Positions 34,460 through 45,844 of a stretch of 64,000 nt of DNA are shown piece after piece. Within the stretch, counting starts at the first letter, position 1; every line of letters begins with the position of its first letter. Below the pieces are notes generated by a model. It was not told the DNA's origin, did no database searches, and saw only the letters and a program-made list of their open reading frames with translations. This DNA is from Arachnopeziza araneosa (lineage: Eukaryota; Ascomycota; Leotiomycetes; Helotiales; Arachnopezizaceae): contig QYAI01000053.1 in NCBI GenBank assembly GCA_003988855.1, forward strand, positions 93,469 to 157,468, written 5' to 3'. The position numbers and the translations under genes were made by a program.

Positions 34460-35157
34460 TTGCTAATATACACCAGATCTCGTGACCCCGACACTTCGTT
34501 GGATGTTCAATTCGATGATCAGCATACCGAGTTGGGCTCTCAAAGAGTGCCTGTATCTCATTTAAATGAAATACCTTTGTGCTTGGCGCCGATGAGCTTT
34601 GGAATGCAGCCTCTTATTCGTATCGCGCTGCAGTACGGATCAGATTTCTTAGGCAGGCAAGAGTCAGACTTCCCACGATCACGAGAGCTACATTGGAGCT
34701 GCTTGCAAATATATTATCAAAGCTGGAAACGATGCAGCACATATAGTGACTATGGGGCTGATGATGCTCTTCTTAGGCGAGGCTATCTCGATGAGATGGA
34801 TGTGTACACGCACTTAAAGTTTTCAAGTACTTGTACCAGGTGAGTCCTAAACAGGATAATGGCTACTTCCAATATATTCTCCAGACTTGGGAATTTGAGG
34901 CAACCGTCAAGACACTAAGTTCAGTAAATGACGCTCTCGTCACAACGGCCAGAAACATCACCCTTCGAGAACTCAGAGATATTATTCTCAACTTACGAAA
35001 GATTTCAGAGAACGAGCTTACGGAGGCGGCAGATCAAGGGTACATAGCCAGGGCCAAGAGTTCTGCCGCTATGTATTTTGAAGGGAATTTAGTGAAAACC
35101 TCGAAGCTGACCGAAGAATTTTTGGTGAAGTACCACAGGCCTAGGTGGTTGGATTGA
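34460..35157 (+). pseudogene. Decayed gene with an ankyrin-like segment
   Basis: The frame 34460-34843 has no ATG at its start but contains RELHWSCLQIYY...YGADDALLRRGY followed by DEMDV. This follows ankyrin-repeat grammar (LHWAC...GADD.LL...G). Coding-like sequence then moves to another frame (about 34810-35157: HALKVFKYLYQ, then TLRELRDIILNLRKISENEL) and stops at 35157. A GTGAGT donor at 34840 could instead mark an intron. I read this as the remains of an ankyrin-containing gene. The family assignment rests on one repeat and is tentative. Confidence 0.35.
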
Positions 35158-35943
35158 AAGGGTAAAGCTCGGGGACGTTTCTAATGCTAGAGATAAAAAG
35201 GAAGTTGAGCTGCAGCCATAAACCTAAACTTAGAATAGATTTGCAATTGTCAAGTGTCTATAGAGGCCTGAGAAACTGCTCCCTTAGCTGGGATGCACGA
35301 AACTTGCGGAAAATGTGGACAGGATGTGGCTTTTTACTTCTAAAAGGAGAAGTAAGATTAATTTAATAAAGCAACTTGTTCCTAAGCAACTGTCTCCGAG
35401 CAGATTTACATCTCTCATACCAGAAAGCCTTCCACAACAACCAGAGCAGCTATGAAAAATCACAAAGTTACCGGGCCCCTAAATGTAATGATAGCCAACA
35501 GACATGTTTAAATATGCTTCACACTCCTCCCAAATCACGGAAGTCCGGGAGATGTTCGGGGCGAGGTAGTCGGCCGCTGTTGCTTAGAGAAAACTTCTTC
35601 CAATATAAACTTTGAAAAGTAGCATCACAACATCCTGAGACAGCTTGCTTTTCGATCCACATTTTCGCAACTCCACGAACCAAGACGTTATTCGTGATTC
35701 GTCACTCAGGTATTGTTCTTACTTGTCTCTACTCTGTGTTCTACTCCAGATAAGAGAAGTGTTGAGTTAACCGTCACTTTTCCGCAAATCGGCGTCGCGT
35801 CTGTCGATTGTTCTACATTTCACTAACCTAGTAGTAGCATATCAAAGGCTTTGAAGCATTAGGAAATCTACACAAGCCTTAAGGGGTGATTACCTCATCA
35901 GCGACAAAGCGACCCTGTTTGGTTGATCAAATCTCACGTCACT
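35158..35943. other. Intergenic region without a supported gene
   Basis: Only short frames with no recognised motif. The promoter of the coiled-coil copy at 35944 should be here. Confidence 0.4.
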
Positions 35944-37273
35944 ATGGGAAAGTTCAAAGATGACGGTCAGGATATGGCATTCTCATCCCAGGGCTCTTTC
36001 AGTAGAGCTGCCATACAGCAAGCACTCTTTGGTCATGAAGAGCTTATGGAACAAAAAACTAAAAACCAGGCTGGTCTAGATATTCCTATTCTAGGTCAAG
36101 ATGTTCATGTTCGAGATTCGGTTAATAAATCATCAAAGCACAAGGAGTTCGTTCTCCGAACGCAAAAGTAACCTTCCCGTTCGAGACTCGACAACTTCTT
36201 TTGAGGAGACATACGAAGAACTTCAAACCAGGTGTAATGATTTTAAAAATCAATTGACCCAAGAGAGGAAATCCAGGATTCAAGCCGAGCGACAGTTTGC
36301 TAAGACTCTAGAGGAGTATAAGAAGGAGAAAAAAGAGTATGAGACGGAGAAAAAAGCGTATGAGACGGAGAGAAAGAAATTTGATACGGAGAGAAAGGAG
36401 CTTGAGCAAAATTTGGACGCATACAGAGCAGAATCAGTATATACTCAAGAACTGAGGCAGCGCCATACAGTTTTAGAGAAAGAGGACCTCGACCTACAAC
36501 AACTATTGAAAATGAGGGAGCCATTATTCCAAATTGGCGTCGAAATTCGTCTCCGATTCCCAGAAATGGCACGAGAGAGCGTTCAATCCGTGGATCAAGG
36601 AAAATAGGTCCATGGAATCATCATAAAAGGAAACCGCGCAGCGCATCATGGCAACGGAGAGGCCGATGCCTACCTATTGAATAATAACTTGGTACTGAAG
36701 GAAAACCGGATTATCTTTGCGGAGATCTTTAAAAATATATATAAACATGATCCTGACGACAGAGTTTCCTTACCAGGAATACTCCTCGAGGCTCGCGACT
36801 GCGGAGCGACTATTTTAACGCTCAAGTCTTGGAATTTGTCCTTGAACCGGCCGATTAAACAGCGGCAGCGAGCTTTGGAGAATATTCAGATGATGGAAAC
36901 AAAATCCGAGAAGCTCTCTCTCGCGGAATTTGACACCAATTTGGAAATGATCCATGGGTTGGCTCGGGTGAAAGCAGATAGGAATAAATTAGTCATGAAG
37001 GATAGGAAAACACGGGGTCATTGGAAAAAACCTCGTATGTTGATCATGTTTGCTGAATGATTGCTTACCCTCGTTCTTAGACACGTCCTATGGAGCTTCA
37101 CCCAAAGAAGAATACCCTGAGGGCGCGGAAGTAGGTCTGAACAAGCATGAAAAATGAGAGTATAATGTTGGACAATAGGAGACTTTGATGTCGATATGAC
37201 TCTTGACGAATTAATCGAAAATAGAATTCAAGAAGCAAACTGCTCTTGTAGCAGTCAAGGGCATAGACAGTAG
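35944..37273 (+). pseudogene. Broken first copy of a tandem coiled-coil gene pair
   Basis: From ATG 35944 (MGKFKDDGQDMAFSS) the frame is open to about 36170, then coding continues one frame over. It reads through a Lys/Glu coiled coil (KKEYETEKKAYETERKKFDT) and a C-terminal domain (FQIGVEIRLRFPEMARESVQ). An in-frame TAG at 36605-36607 interrupts it, after which the same frame goes on (IIIKGNRAAHHGNGEADAYL) to 37034. Two short introns (37035-37080 and 37135-37178) then lead to a stop at 37271-37273. The C-terminal domain aligns without gaps, across the TAG, with the intact neighbour (VAVDVRLRYLEYAREIVDGI... IIMDGNIAAHRANGAVDAAL). The family is unknown. Two lesions, one frame change and one nonsense codon, argue for a pseudogene. 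The conserved splice sites suggest recent decay. Confidence 0.65.
36312..36404 (+). repeat. In-frame 21-bp repeat encoding a charged heptad
   Basis: About four imperfect copies of a GAGACGGAGAAAAAAGCGTAT-like unit encode KKEYETE-type heptads. They form the coiled coil of the broken tandem copy. Confidence 0.7.
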
Positions 37274-37658
37274 AGTAATTGGATAATCTCTCCCCCGCTC
37301 TCTATTTCACGCCAATCAACATGAAAACTTACGATCAGTTTTATCATCTATAATCACTCATCGACATTAAGCTGGCGCTAATCCCGGTCCACTATTTAGT
37401 ATTCTAGTAAAGCCTTGCCTTACTCTTCCCGAAAAGGGCATCACGAGGACTCGTTTCGCGTCAACAATCTTCAACCTCGACAACAAACCCTTACCACCTT
37501 TCGAAAGATCAAAATTATCTTGAGCTTTCACAGGGTCCTATTTTCTGATTCTGACACTCGGGTTGTGTTCTGGGAAGCACCGTTCAGCCAGCAGCCGTGT
37601 TCCTGGACGTGTTCAACTTCTACTTTCGTTATCCTGTGTCTTCTGTACCATCAACACC

Positions 37659-39679
37659 ATGCCGAAGCAAAAGAAGCATGTAAGAGCTACGAAAAAGATT
37701 ACAGATCTAGCAGCCAAGGCAAAACGTCAACTTGCGACTGAGTCGCAGGACGCAGTGAAGTCTAAGCCCACTGTCGACATGAACACAGATTCAGATGGGA
37801 TTTTTCTGGATGACGATACAGAGGATTTCTTACGTGCCAGCTGGAAGCGTAACACCGAGTTAAAGGGTTCTAGAAAGGGTGATAATACGATTGTCACCAC
37901 CATTCCCCAAGCCACCAATGACACAAATATCCTGAGCTTGCCTTTGGTGTCACACACCTTCTCGCCAGTGACTCAAGAGTTTACCCCGAAGACTCCATCT
38001 ACAACCATACAGACAGCTACGACCCAAGTCTCTGTCGAAACTAAAGCTACAGTTGTCGAGAAGACTGTCACCGTATCACGGCTTCAGGTCCCAGCCTCTT
38101 TAGTCCGGAAGGCGAGTGAGCCCAAATCAAAATTTGAGGAGCTTCAGTCGCAAATCAAGGCTCTTACATACGAACTGGATAAAAAAAATCGCGACCTCAA
38201 GTCAGCTAAGAATGAGGCATCTATGGCAAGAGCGAAGCAATCAGTTGCTGACGAATTGCGGTCAGATGAGCTCCGGAAGCTTGAGGTTCAGCTGAAAGCC
38301 AAGCACCAAGCAGAATGTAGGATACTGAAGGAAGAGCTAGGTGAAGTCGAAGGCGAACGTCAAAAAGCCACAGCAGACCTTCGAAAACTCAGGGTTAGCC
38401 ATGAAAGCCTGAAGAATGAGAATAAGGAGATCCAAAAAAATCTGGGCAAGATGACCGAGTCCTCGGCTGGGTTAGGTCGGGAAACAATACGTTTGAGATG
38501 TGTGACATACGAGTCCTCCGCCACCATTTTTAGGCTCCAAGGTGATTTGGCTACTATGAATGCAGACAAGCAGAAGTTACGCTCCCAGGTAGTGAGGATA
38601 CAGAACAAGGAAATTGCACTTCGTACAGAATACAACAACCTACTCACCGAGCGCAACGACCTGTTACAGAGGAGGTACCAACCGTCACCAGCCTTTTACA
38701 TTAATGGAACTCTCTTCAACCCACGTTCAGATGCAGACTACCTTGAATTGAAAAGACAGCATGATAACATCGTTGAGGAATTGGAGAATGAAAAGCGTGA
38801 AGTCATTAGACTTGAAGCCAAATCCTCTTCCTTGGCCGGCCAGCTAGACAAGGCGAAGAGAGAATCAAAGTCCACCCTGGCCAAATTGGCAACTTTGTCC
38901 ACGAAGAATGATCGACGAGAACAACAGATTACAGAACTAGACACAAAGATCTTCGAGCTTGAGACTGACCGTGACTCGAAAGCTCTGTTAATCAAGGTGG
39001 CTGTAGACGTGCGTCTACGATATTTGGAATATGCTCGTGAAATCGTTGACGGCATTTCTAGAGCCCAAGCGGATAGGGCAATCATCATGGACGGAAATAT
39101 TGCGGCACATAGAGCAAATGGTGCGGTCGATGCAGCATTGTTTGAGCTTGGTCTCGTTCCTGAAGGATATCTCGACGACGCGACTGATATTTTTAGAAAG
39201 CTGTACCAGGTTTTGCCGGATGTCTATGGTCGTTGGTCACCTGGAATTATGAGACTCATGGATTGCAGAGCAACACTGCAGTCGCTCAAATCTGCTGATG
39301 GCATCAGATCCCATCAGGAGCGCGAGGAACACGATGAGCTGGATGAGCGAATTGTCAAGTTACATGGTGAACTATCCATAGATGACTTTGAAGCTAGTTG
39401 GAGGGTTGAGCGTCTACTGGGTATGCTGGAAGTCCTGACCGATGAGATCGTAGAGACTGATAGGTCGAAGTCTCGTCGTCGTCGCAGATATTTTTCTGAG
39501 GTGAGCATTAACATCCATATGAAATTTCTAGGCTGATTCTGAGGTTTAGGTCTACACTGATACAGCTGAAGATGAGTATAGCTGAACTGGATCTGGCAAC
39601 TAGGAGGAGGAGCAAAGAAAGGCGTCGCTACCTTCTAGCCGTCTTGATGAGAGTAAAACTCAACGATTGTATCTTTTGA
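37659..39679 (+). CDS. Long coiled-coil protein, intact copy of the tandem pair, 651 aa
   Basis: Exons 37659-39500 and 39566-39679 (intron 39501-39565, GTGAGC...ACAG). The start MPKQKKHVRATKKITDLAAK is the first ATG in frame with an ACACC context. The N-terminus is basic, followed by a Thr-rich linker (residues 80-165). A long coiled coil spans about 185-470 (LKAKHQAECRILKEELGEVE, LKRQHDNIVEELENEKREVI). A C-terminal domain at about 470-600 is shared with the upstream broken copy. The extreme C-terminus is Arg-rich. No family is recognised; scaffolding or cytoskeletal roles would be guesses. An alternative acceptor at 39549 would end the protein after YTDTAEDEYS at 39585. I prefer 39565 because the tail then continues a charged helix (LKMSIAELDLATRRR). 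Confidence 0.7.
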
Positions 39680-41362
39680 GTACAGTAAGAAGATTTGTGC
39701 AAGTTGGAAGAGCGATTGGTGCACATGAAGGGAATTTTCGCTGGCACTTCCCGGCTCTACATGAAAGAGCGATGTCATTATGCCTCTGGCATGATGTAAC
39801 CAGGCTTTTTGGAATTATGCTGTAAGATAAAATCCAATAAAATGTAGAAATGTAAACAGACCTCAGAATATGTACCCAGCCCTCACAATCACCATCACCC
39901 AATAATCTAGCTCCAATCAGGAGTACAGGGCAGCAATTAGATCGATCCCTTAACTCTCACTCCAAGCACACCGCTATGGAGAGAATTTCCTCTCACGAAT
40001 ACGCAACCTCGGTCTTGTAAAACCCAGTTCTGGTCAACATTACCTGCAGATTGATTCCGGTCCGAAGACGCTGCAGGAAGGCTTATGTGAGGGCTGCAAG
40101 AAAAAGGGGGTTCTTCTCCTCAAGTGGAAGGTAACCCTTACAAATGGTTTGAAATAATACGAACAAGCCAAAGGAGGGACGTTGAACACATGGGAAATAG
40201 TGTAATCATCGCTAACGACTCGGTTCAAGATCGGGGAGAGCCTGCAGGGACTTTCCACGCGGTCATCAATGGCGTCGTCGCCTTCCCGAGCCTCCGGATC
40301 TGAGGACAGAGGGCTGACGATTGGATGTGGAGGTTGGCGTGAAACCAAGCGGTTCTGCTATGTATTGCGTTTCATATTGAATAAGAATCAACGGTGTATG
40401 TGGCGGCAACAACGGGCTTCGGATGTATCATGCTGGCGACCCTGGGAGGACCAGCGCTTCATGAAGTCGCCACGGAGACTCGTGTTCCTGCGTGGACCTT
40501 TTTGATATTATCGCCGCGTCAGAATCGAGAGCGGTTACCAGCCAGCCAGCCAGCTAGTACGAATGTTTAGGCTCAAGGCTCAGTGGCCGGTCAGATTGTG
40601 GCGGAGACGGATGTGGGAAAAATCGATTGGGTATCGCGGTTGATAAGGCAGTTGATCCTTCTCCAGGAAATCATGGGCGGTGGTGAGCGGATCGAAAGAA
40701 CCTTCTGAGGCGTCGGCGAGGCAGCAGGGGACAACAGGCGTGGTGGCGTTTCTTGGCCCTGTCAAACCATTCAACCAAGCACAGCGACAAGCCTTAAGAA
40801 CATCTGAATAGTCCGTCACTCGCACCTGCCATCTGCATCCTGCAGCAAGTCTGCAATCTGCATGATACTGTACTGTACTGTACTGTACTGTACTGTTAAA
40901 ACCTCCTCCACCTTTGTTATCTGTCTCTTCTTCTTCTCTCTTCCCGTCATTCCACCATTTCCCTCAACAGCCCATTCAACCTCCTTCCAACCCACCCACC
41001 ACCATCGCGCGATCCCTCCATCAGTCGACCACCTACCAGGGTTAAATCATTCACTCTCCCACGCCCTTGACGCCAATTGAGTTGGTTCAAGCACCTTCCA
41101 AACCCGTTCCTCCGCGCGCAGAACCATCTGCCAACCATCACTGTCGCTTCTGCCACTTTCCAGGTGTAACCATCTCAAACCCAGGACCTCCCTGCACTTT
41201 TGGATAAATTCGAAAGTTGGTGGCTTGTTCGGAACAACGCCATAGCAACAAAATCACCAACCCCGCGACTCTAGAAATAATTCTGATCAACCTGCACTCC
41301 TCTCCTCTGGAAAACCATCCTCCCATACGCACCTGTACACCAGAGAAGAAACATACACAAAA
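39680..41362. other. Intergenic region and probable 5' UTR of the BAR gene
   Basis: 1.7 kb with no supported gene. It contains the TACTG microsatellite (40866-40896), a CCAG tetranucleotide run near 40539-40556, and a C/T-rich stretch before the BAR start (40900-41350) that looks like a long leader. Confidence 0.4.
40866..40896. repeat. (TACTG)6 microsatellite
   Basis: Six perfect tandem copies of a 5-bp unit, about 470 bp upstream of the BAR-protein start codon. Pentanucleotide arrays of this size are usually length-polymorphic. Confidence 0.9.
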
Positions 41363-42879
41363 ATGAATATCAACAAGAAACTTGACCGCGTCAAGCAATG
41401 GGCGGGCGAGAAGATGGGCCAGGAGGCCAAGACTGGCGTCTCCGATGAATTCAGGGCTCTGGAAATGGAGATGGCCCTCCGGCACGAAGGTACGTCTACC
41501 ATTGATGGATTCTACAGCATCCAGCTAACACGTCATAGGCATGGAGAAGTTGCACAAGTCGATGACTATATATGTCAAATCCCTCTCTAAGCGCAATGAA
41601 GACGAGCATAAGGAGAAGATACTGCCAGTCGCATTTTTGGGCCAGACAATGATACATCATGGCGAGGACTTTGAACCTGATTCTGAGTTTGGGAATTGTC
41701 TCATTGGTGCGTAACCCTAGTCAGGGGCGAGAAACTAGCTGATAGTTAATAGGCATGGGCAGAACGAATGAGAGAATTGCTCGAGCGCAAGACGGCTATG
41801 TCGCAAATGCTACCACTGGCTGGTTAGAATCACTGGAGAGATCGCTGGCGATGATGAAGGAATACCAGGTATGCCAGAGCCAATATTTATTATGATTGAT
41901 AGCTAAACTCGATAGGCTGCTCGAAAGAAGCTAGAAAGCCGTCGACTTGCCTATGATGCGTCTCTCTCGAAGATGCAGAAAGCCAAGAAAGAAGATTTCA
42001 GGGTTGAAGAAGAACTTCGATCTCAGAAAGCCAAATACGAGGAATCAAGCGAGGACGTGCTCAGGCGCATGCAAGATATCAAAGAAGCCGAAGTGGATAG
42101 TGTCGCTGATCTCGGGGCATTCCTCGACTCTGAACTCGAATATTATGATCGATGTCGGGACGAATTGTTACGATTGAAGAGGGATTGGCCTGCAGGGTAG
42201 GTTTGCACAAAGCTGAACCTGAATTCATACTAACTACCATAGTCAAACCCCTTCTCAGCGCGACAGACGTCCAAGCACTCGCCCCCGTTCAAATACCGCC
42301 CATTCCTATTCTGAAAGATATAATGTGCAAGAGGAACAGCCGGAGCCTGAACCGGTTCGGCCTTCCATTCGCTCTGCAAGTCGAGTCACATCCTCGTCCC
42401 GCTTGGATAGAGGCCTGACTACCCATGATGAGTATCCTGAAGCCGATTATTCTTCTTCGAGACCAAATCTCAGCCGCTCTTCAACATTCCAAGGTCCAAC
42501 TACCATTTACCGCGAATCCACCCCTGTTTCTGGTATACGAAAAGCCTCTATTCCATCCGATCCGGCAGCACTAAGAACTCAACTTCGACCAGCGAATAGA
42601 ATCAATACTGGTGCCTCTGATGTATTTGGGGATCCATCAGATGATTCTACCATGAACAGTGCCAGTCCGGATCGATCATATGGAGAGCGTTCAGTTAGTC
42701 CAGCAACTTCACATGACAGTGTCGCTAGCAGAACCGCCAGCTACACTACTCTTGGCAACACCCCCAACGGTAGGAAAGCAGCACCTCCACCACCGCCACC
42801 AAGTAGAGCTAAAAAGCCACCGCCACCACCTCCGATGAAGAGAGCAAATACGAGCGCAAACAGCTCTATTCGGCCCTAA
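41363..42879 (+). CDS. BAR-domain protein with a proline-rich tail, 442 aa
   Basis: Five exons: 41363-41489, 41539-41706, 41753-41868, 41916-42196 and 42243-42879, all phases consistent. Residues 1-235 form a BAR domain, a curved dimer that senses or shapes membranes, as in endophilin and amphiphysin: MNINKKLDRVKQWAGEKMGQ, MIHHGEDFEPDSEFGNCLIG, MGRTNERIARAQDGYVANAT, then long helices KKLESRRLAYDASLSKMQKA and EVDSVADLGAFLDSELEYYD. The FGxxL-M-G-x-x-x-x-x-IA pattern is typical of fungal BAR proteins. Residues 240-442 are Ser/Thr-rich and disordered, ending with two polyproline stretches (APPPPPPSRAKKPPPPPPM) suited to bind SH3 or profilin partners. No SH3 domain is present. A role in endocytosis or vesicle scission is an inference from the family. 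Confidence 0.9.
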
Positions 42880-43777
42880 GCTAGCATCCCTTTCATTCTG
42901 GATATTCTCTTGGCCCTACTCTGTACATGAGATGTATAACATGGGAGACGGGCTCAAATGAGAAGATTGCTTTCCTTGCTCACTCCGCCGAGAGAAGTAT
43001 TTGGCGGCTTCATTCACTTAATACACATACAGTTCTTATCACCAACTTTCGTCGCCATTAGGTTCAATAGGGAGAAATACTGGATAGCGATACCCACATT
43101 GGTCATTTTCGTATTGGATATGTGAGAGCACTGCCCTTAGGCAAATGTCTGGCATATGGAGTGGGTGGTCTGGTTGGCATTCTTACGGCGTTAGTGATAG
43201 ATGGAGACTTTGAAGGACAGGATGGTCTGGTTTTCCTGCCTGTGTCTCGTATGAAGCATGGGGGCACAGGAAACCTTTACAGCGAGCGTTAGATATACCA
43301 ATGTACCTATACCTGATCCATCCTCTCAAATTGTGATGATGGCGGAACGAGCCGCAGATCAACCAAAGCCTAAGAGGTGAGCACGTGGGCGTGGTGGTAA
43401 GGCTGATGCACACGAGACACTCTTTCTTGGGTGCAGAGTCGAACAGGTTAGGTGACAAGTTGTCATACTCCCCTATCATTCTCCCCTATCATTCTCCCTT
43501 GTCAGCGAGAGAGGGAAACCGGTTTCTTTTGTCAGATCCCGCGTTGATCCCACGCGGTTCAAGTGAAAGCATCACGCAACCCAACACGATGATGGTGAAA
43601 AGGGCCTGAATGGACGCCTCGCCTAGTCGACAGGGGTCTTGACGCGATCTCATTCGACGCGGCTCAGGATCACGACGCTTACATCTCAGACCTGCTATAC
43701 ACCCAGATCAGCTTCGCACTCCCTTTTATGCCAGGCCAGGCTCCATCACCTCATACATATAATGCTGGCCACCGTCC
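42880..43777. other. Intergenic region upstream of the MFS gene
   Basis: No supported gene. A tandem CCCCTATCATTCTC pair occurs near 43471-43498. The promoter of the permease gene should lie in the right part. Confidence 0.4.
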
Positions 43778-45844
43778 ATGACGGCACCGACCTTTGGAAG
43801 CCATGTTCTCCCCAGTCCAGGTGCCTCCGCTATCCCTCTCCAGCGCCTCACCAAGAAGATGCGTTACCACCGCCTTGATGAGGAGGATCCCGAGGAGACG
43901 AGTAAGAGTTCGGGTGTAGAGGTCCTGGAGGTGGTGGAGGAGCAGGATCACGAGACAAATGAGGATTACGCTCTCCTGGGCGGTGACAAAGATGATCACG
44001 ATGCCTCGTCGTCGCTCCGTCGCCGCAACGGCGTGCTCCCCCTGGGCGTTCCCGGCGCGGAAAAGCGTTTCTGGTTCCAGCGGGGCAAGGACCTCTATGA
44101 CCCGGATGCCATCGCTACTCAACCCTCCGTCTTTGATGATCCAGAGACGTGTGAGGAGTACCGCCCCGGCGACGAGTGGGAGAATAGCCATCGCTTCGAT
44201 CCGGATGAGCGGTGGTCGTGGGGCGAGGAGCATCGGTTGGTCCGCAAGATAGATTCACGCATTATGGTTTTTGCTGCAGTCATGTTTATGGCGTTGGAAT
44301 TAGACAGGTCGAACATCTCCCAGGCGTTGACGGATAATTTTCTAGAGGATTTGGGCATGAATACCAATGGTGAGTGGCTAACCGTCTAGCTTCAAGAGAC
44401 GTGGCTGAATAGGTCAGATTATAACATGGGAAATACCCTTTTTAAGCTGGCGTTTCTCTGCGCCGAGCTGCCTTCTCAGCTCATTGCGAAATGGGTGGGG
44501 CCGGATATCTGGGTTCCTACTCAGATGGTGGTATGGTCGATAGTAGGCTCTTTGCAATACTATCTCAAGGATCGGAAGTCTTTTCTGATATGTCGAGCAC
44601 TCCTGGGTATGCTCCAAGGTGGATTCATTCCCGAGGTGAGTATCAGCGTGCTATAACTCTTACTTGCTGATCCAGAACCAGATAATCCTCTACCTATCAT
44701 ACTTTTATAAGCACCATGAGCTTTCGCTACGACTCGGTTTCTTCTGGACAGCGTCAGCACTTGCCGATGTACTGGGTGGCTTTCTCGCATTCGGGATTCT
44801 TCATCTCCGCGGTGTAGAAGGCCAGGCCGGATGGCGCTGGTTATTCCTTATTGAAGTAAGTCTTCCACGCGTCACTTCAAGACATCCACTCACATCCTCA
44901 GGGCTTCATCACACTCATCGTTGGCCTATTCGCCTTCGTCCTCATGCCTTCAAGCCCAACCTCCACCTCTAGTTGGTTCCGTGGAGCTGACGGGTGGTTC
45001 ACCGCACGTGAGGAGAAAATAATGGTGAATCGGATCATCCGGGAAGATCCTAGCAAATCCTCCATGCACAACCGAGAGCCATTGACACCTCGATTGCTGT
45101 GGCAAAGCATGAAAGATTATGACCTATGGCCGATCTACATACTGGGGTTGAATTTCCAAACACCCATGTCTACGCCGTCGAATTACCTCACCCTCTCGCT
45201 AAAGGGCCTAGGTTTCGATACCTTCAAAACAAATCTACTCGTTATCCCGAGTAAAGTCTTACACGTAGTGACCATGCTTGGCCTCACATATCTCAGTGAG
45301 ATATGGGGCGAACTTACCTTTACCGCGCTCATTGGACAGCTCTGGGCGTTACCTTTCTTGGTCTTTATCAACCTAGTTGATATAACCAGTATCAACAAAT
45401 GGTTCGCTTGGGCCATCATGACAGCTTTACTCTGCTACCCAAACGGTACATCCACTTTTCCCTACTATCCTTACATCATCAAACTAATACCCACTCTTAG
45501 CCCACCCCCTCCAAGTAGGCTGGAACAGCCGCAACTCCAACACCGTGCGATCCCGGACTGTCTCTGCCGCTTTATACAACATGATGGTTCAAACATCCGG
45601 TATAGTAGCAGCAAACATCTACACCGCCGATGATGCGCCTCGCTACAAACGCGGTAACCACACGCTGTTACTCATCCTGATCATGAACATTTTCCTCTAC
45701 CTAGGGACAAAGGTTTACTATGTGAGGAGGAACAAGAGTAGAGAGAGGAAGTGGAATGCGATGAGTAAGGAGGAGAGGCTGAAATATTTGGCAGAGACCA
45801 CGGATGAGGGGAACAAGAGATTGGACTTCAGATTTACTCACTGA
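43778..45844 (+). CDS. MFS permease, anion:cation symporter (Dal5/allantoate-nicotinate type), 623 aa
   Basis: Five exons: 43778-44369, 44418-44635, 44682-44855, 44902-45445 and 45501-45844. The cytosolic N-terminus is unusually long (about 165 residues, acidic). TM1 begins at RIMVFAAVMFMALELDRSNI, then NMGNTLFKLAFLCAELPSQL, RALLGMLQGGFIPEIILYLS, GWRWLFLIEGFITLIVGLFA, a central loop, LGLNFQTPMSTPSNYLTLSL, and the signature QVGWNSRNSNTVRSRTVSAA shared by allantoate, nicotinate and related vitamin or anion permeases. The transported substrate cannot be read from sequence. Typical members have 450-550 aa; the excess is the N-terminal extension, and a later ATG at 43859 is possible. The acceptor at 44681 was preferred over 44675 because family members read PDVILYLSYFY at this point. 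Confidence 0.9.

Noticed and set aside
36074..36138. Intron to repair the frame change in the first coiled-coil copy
   Set aside because: Its length gives the wrong phase; other GT/AG combinations tested there also fail to join the frames.
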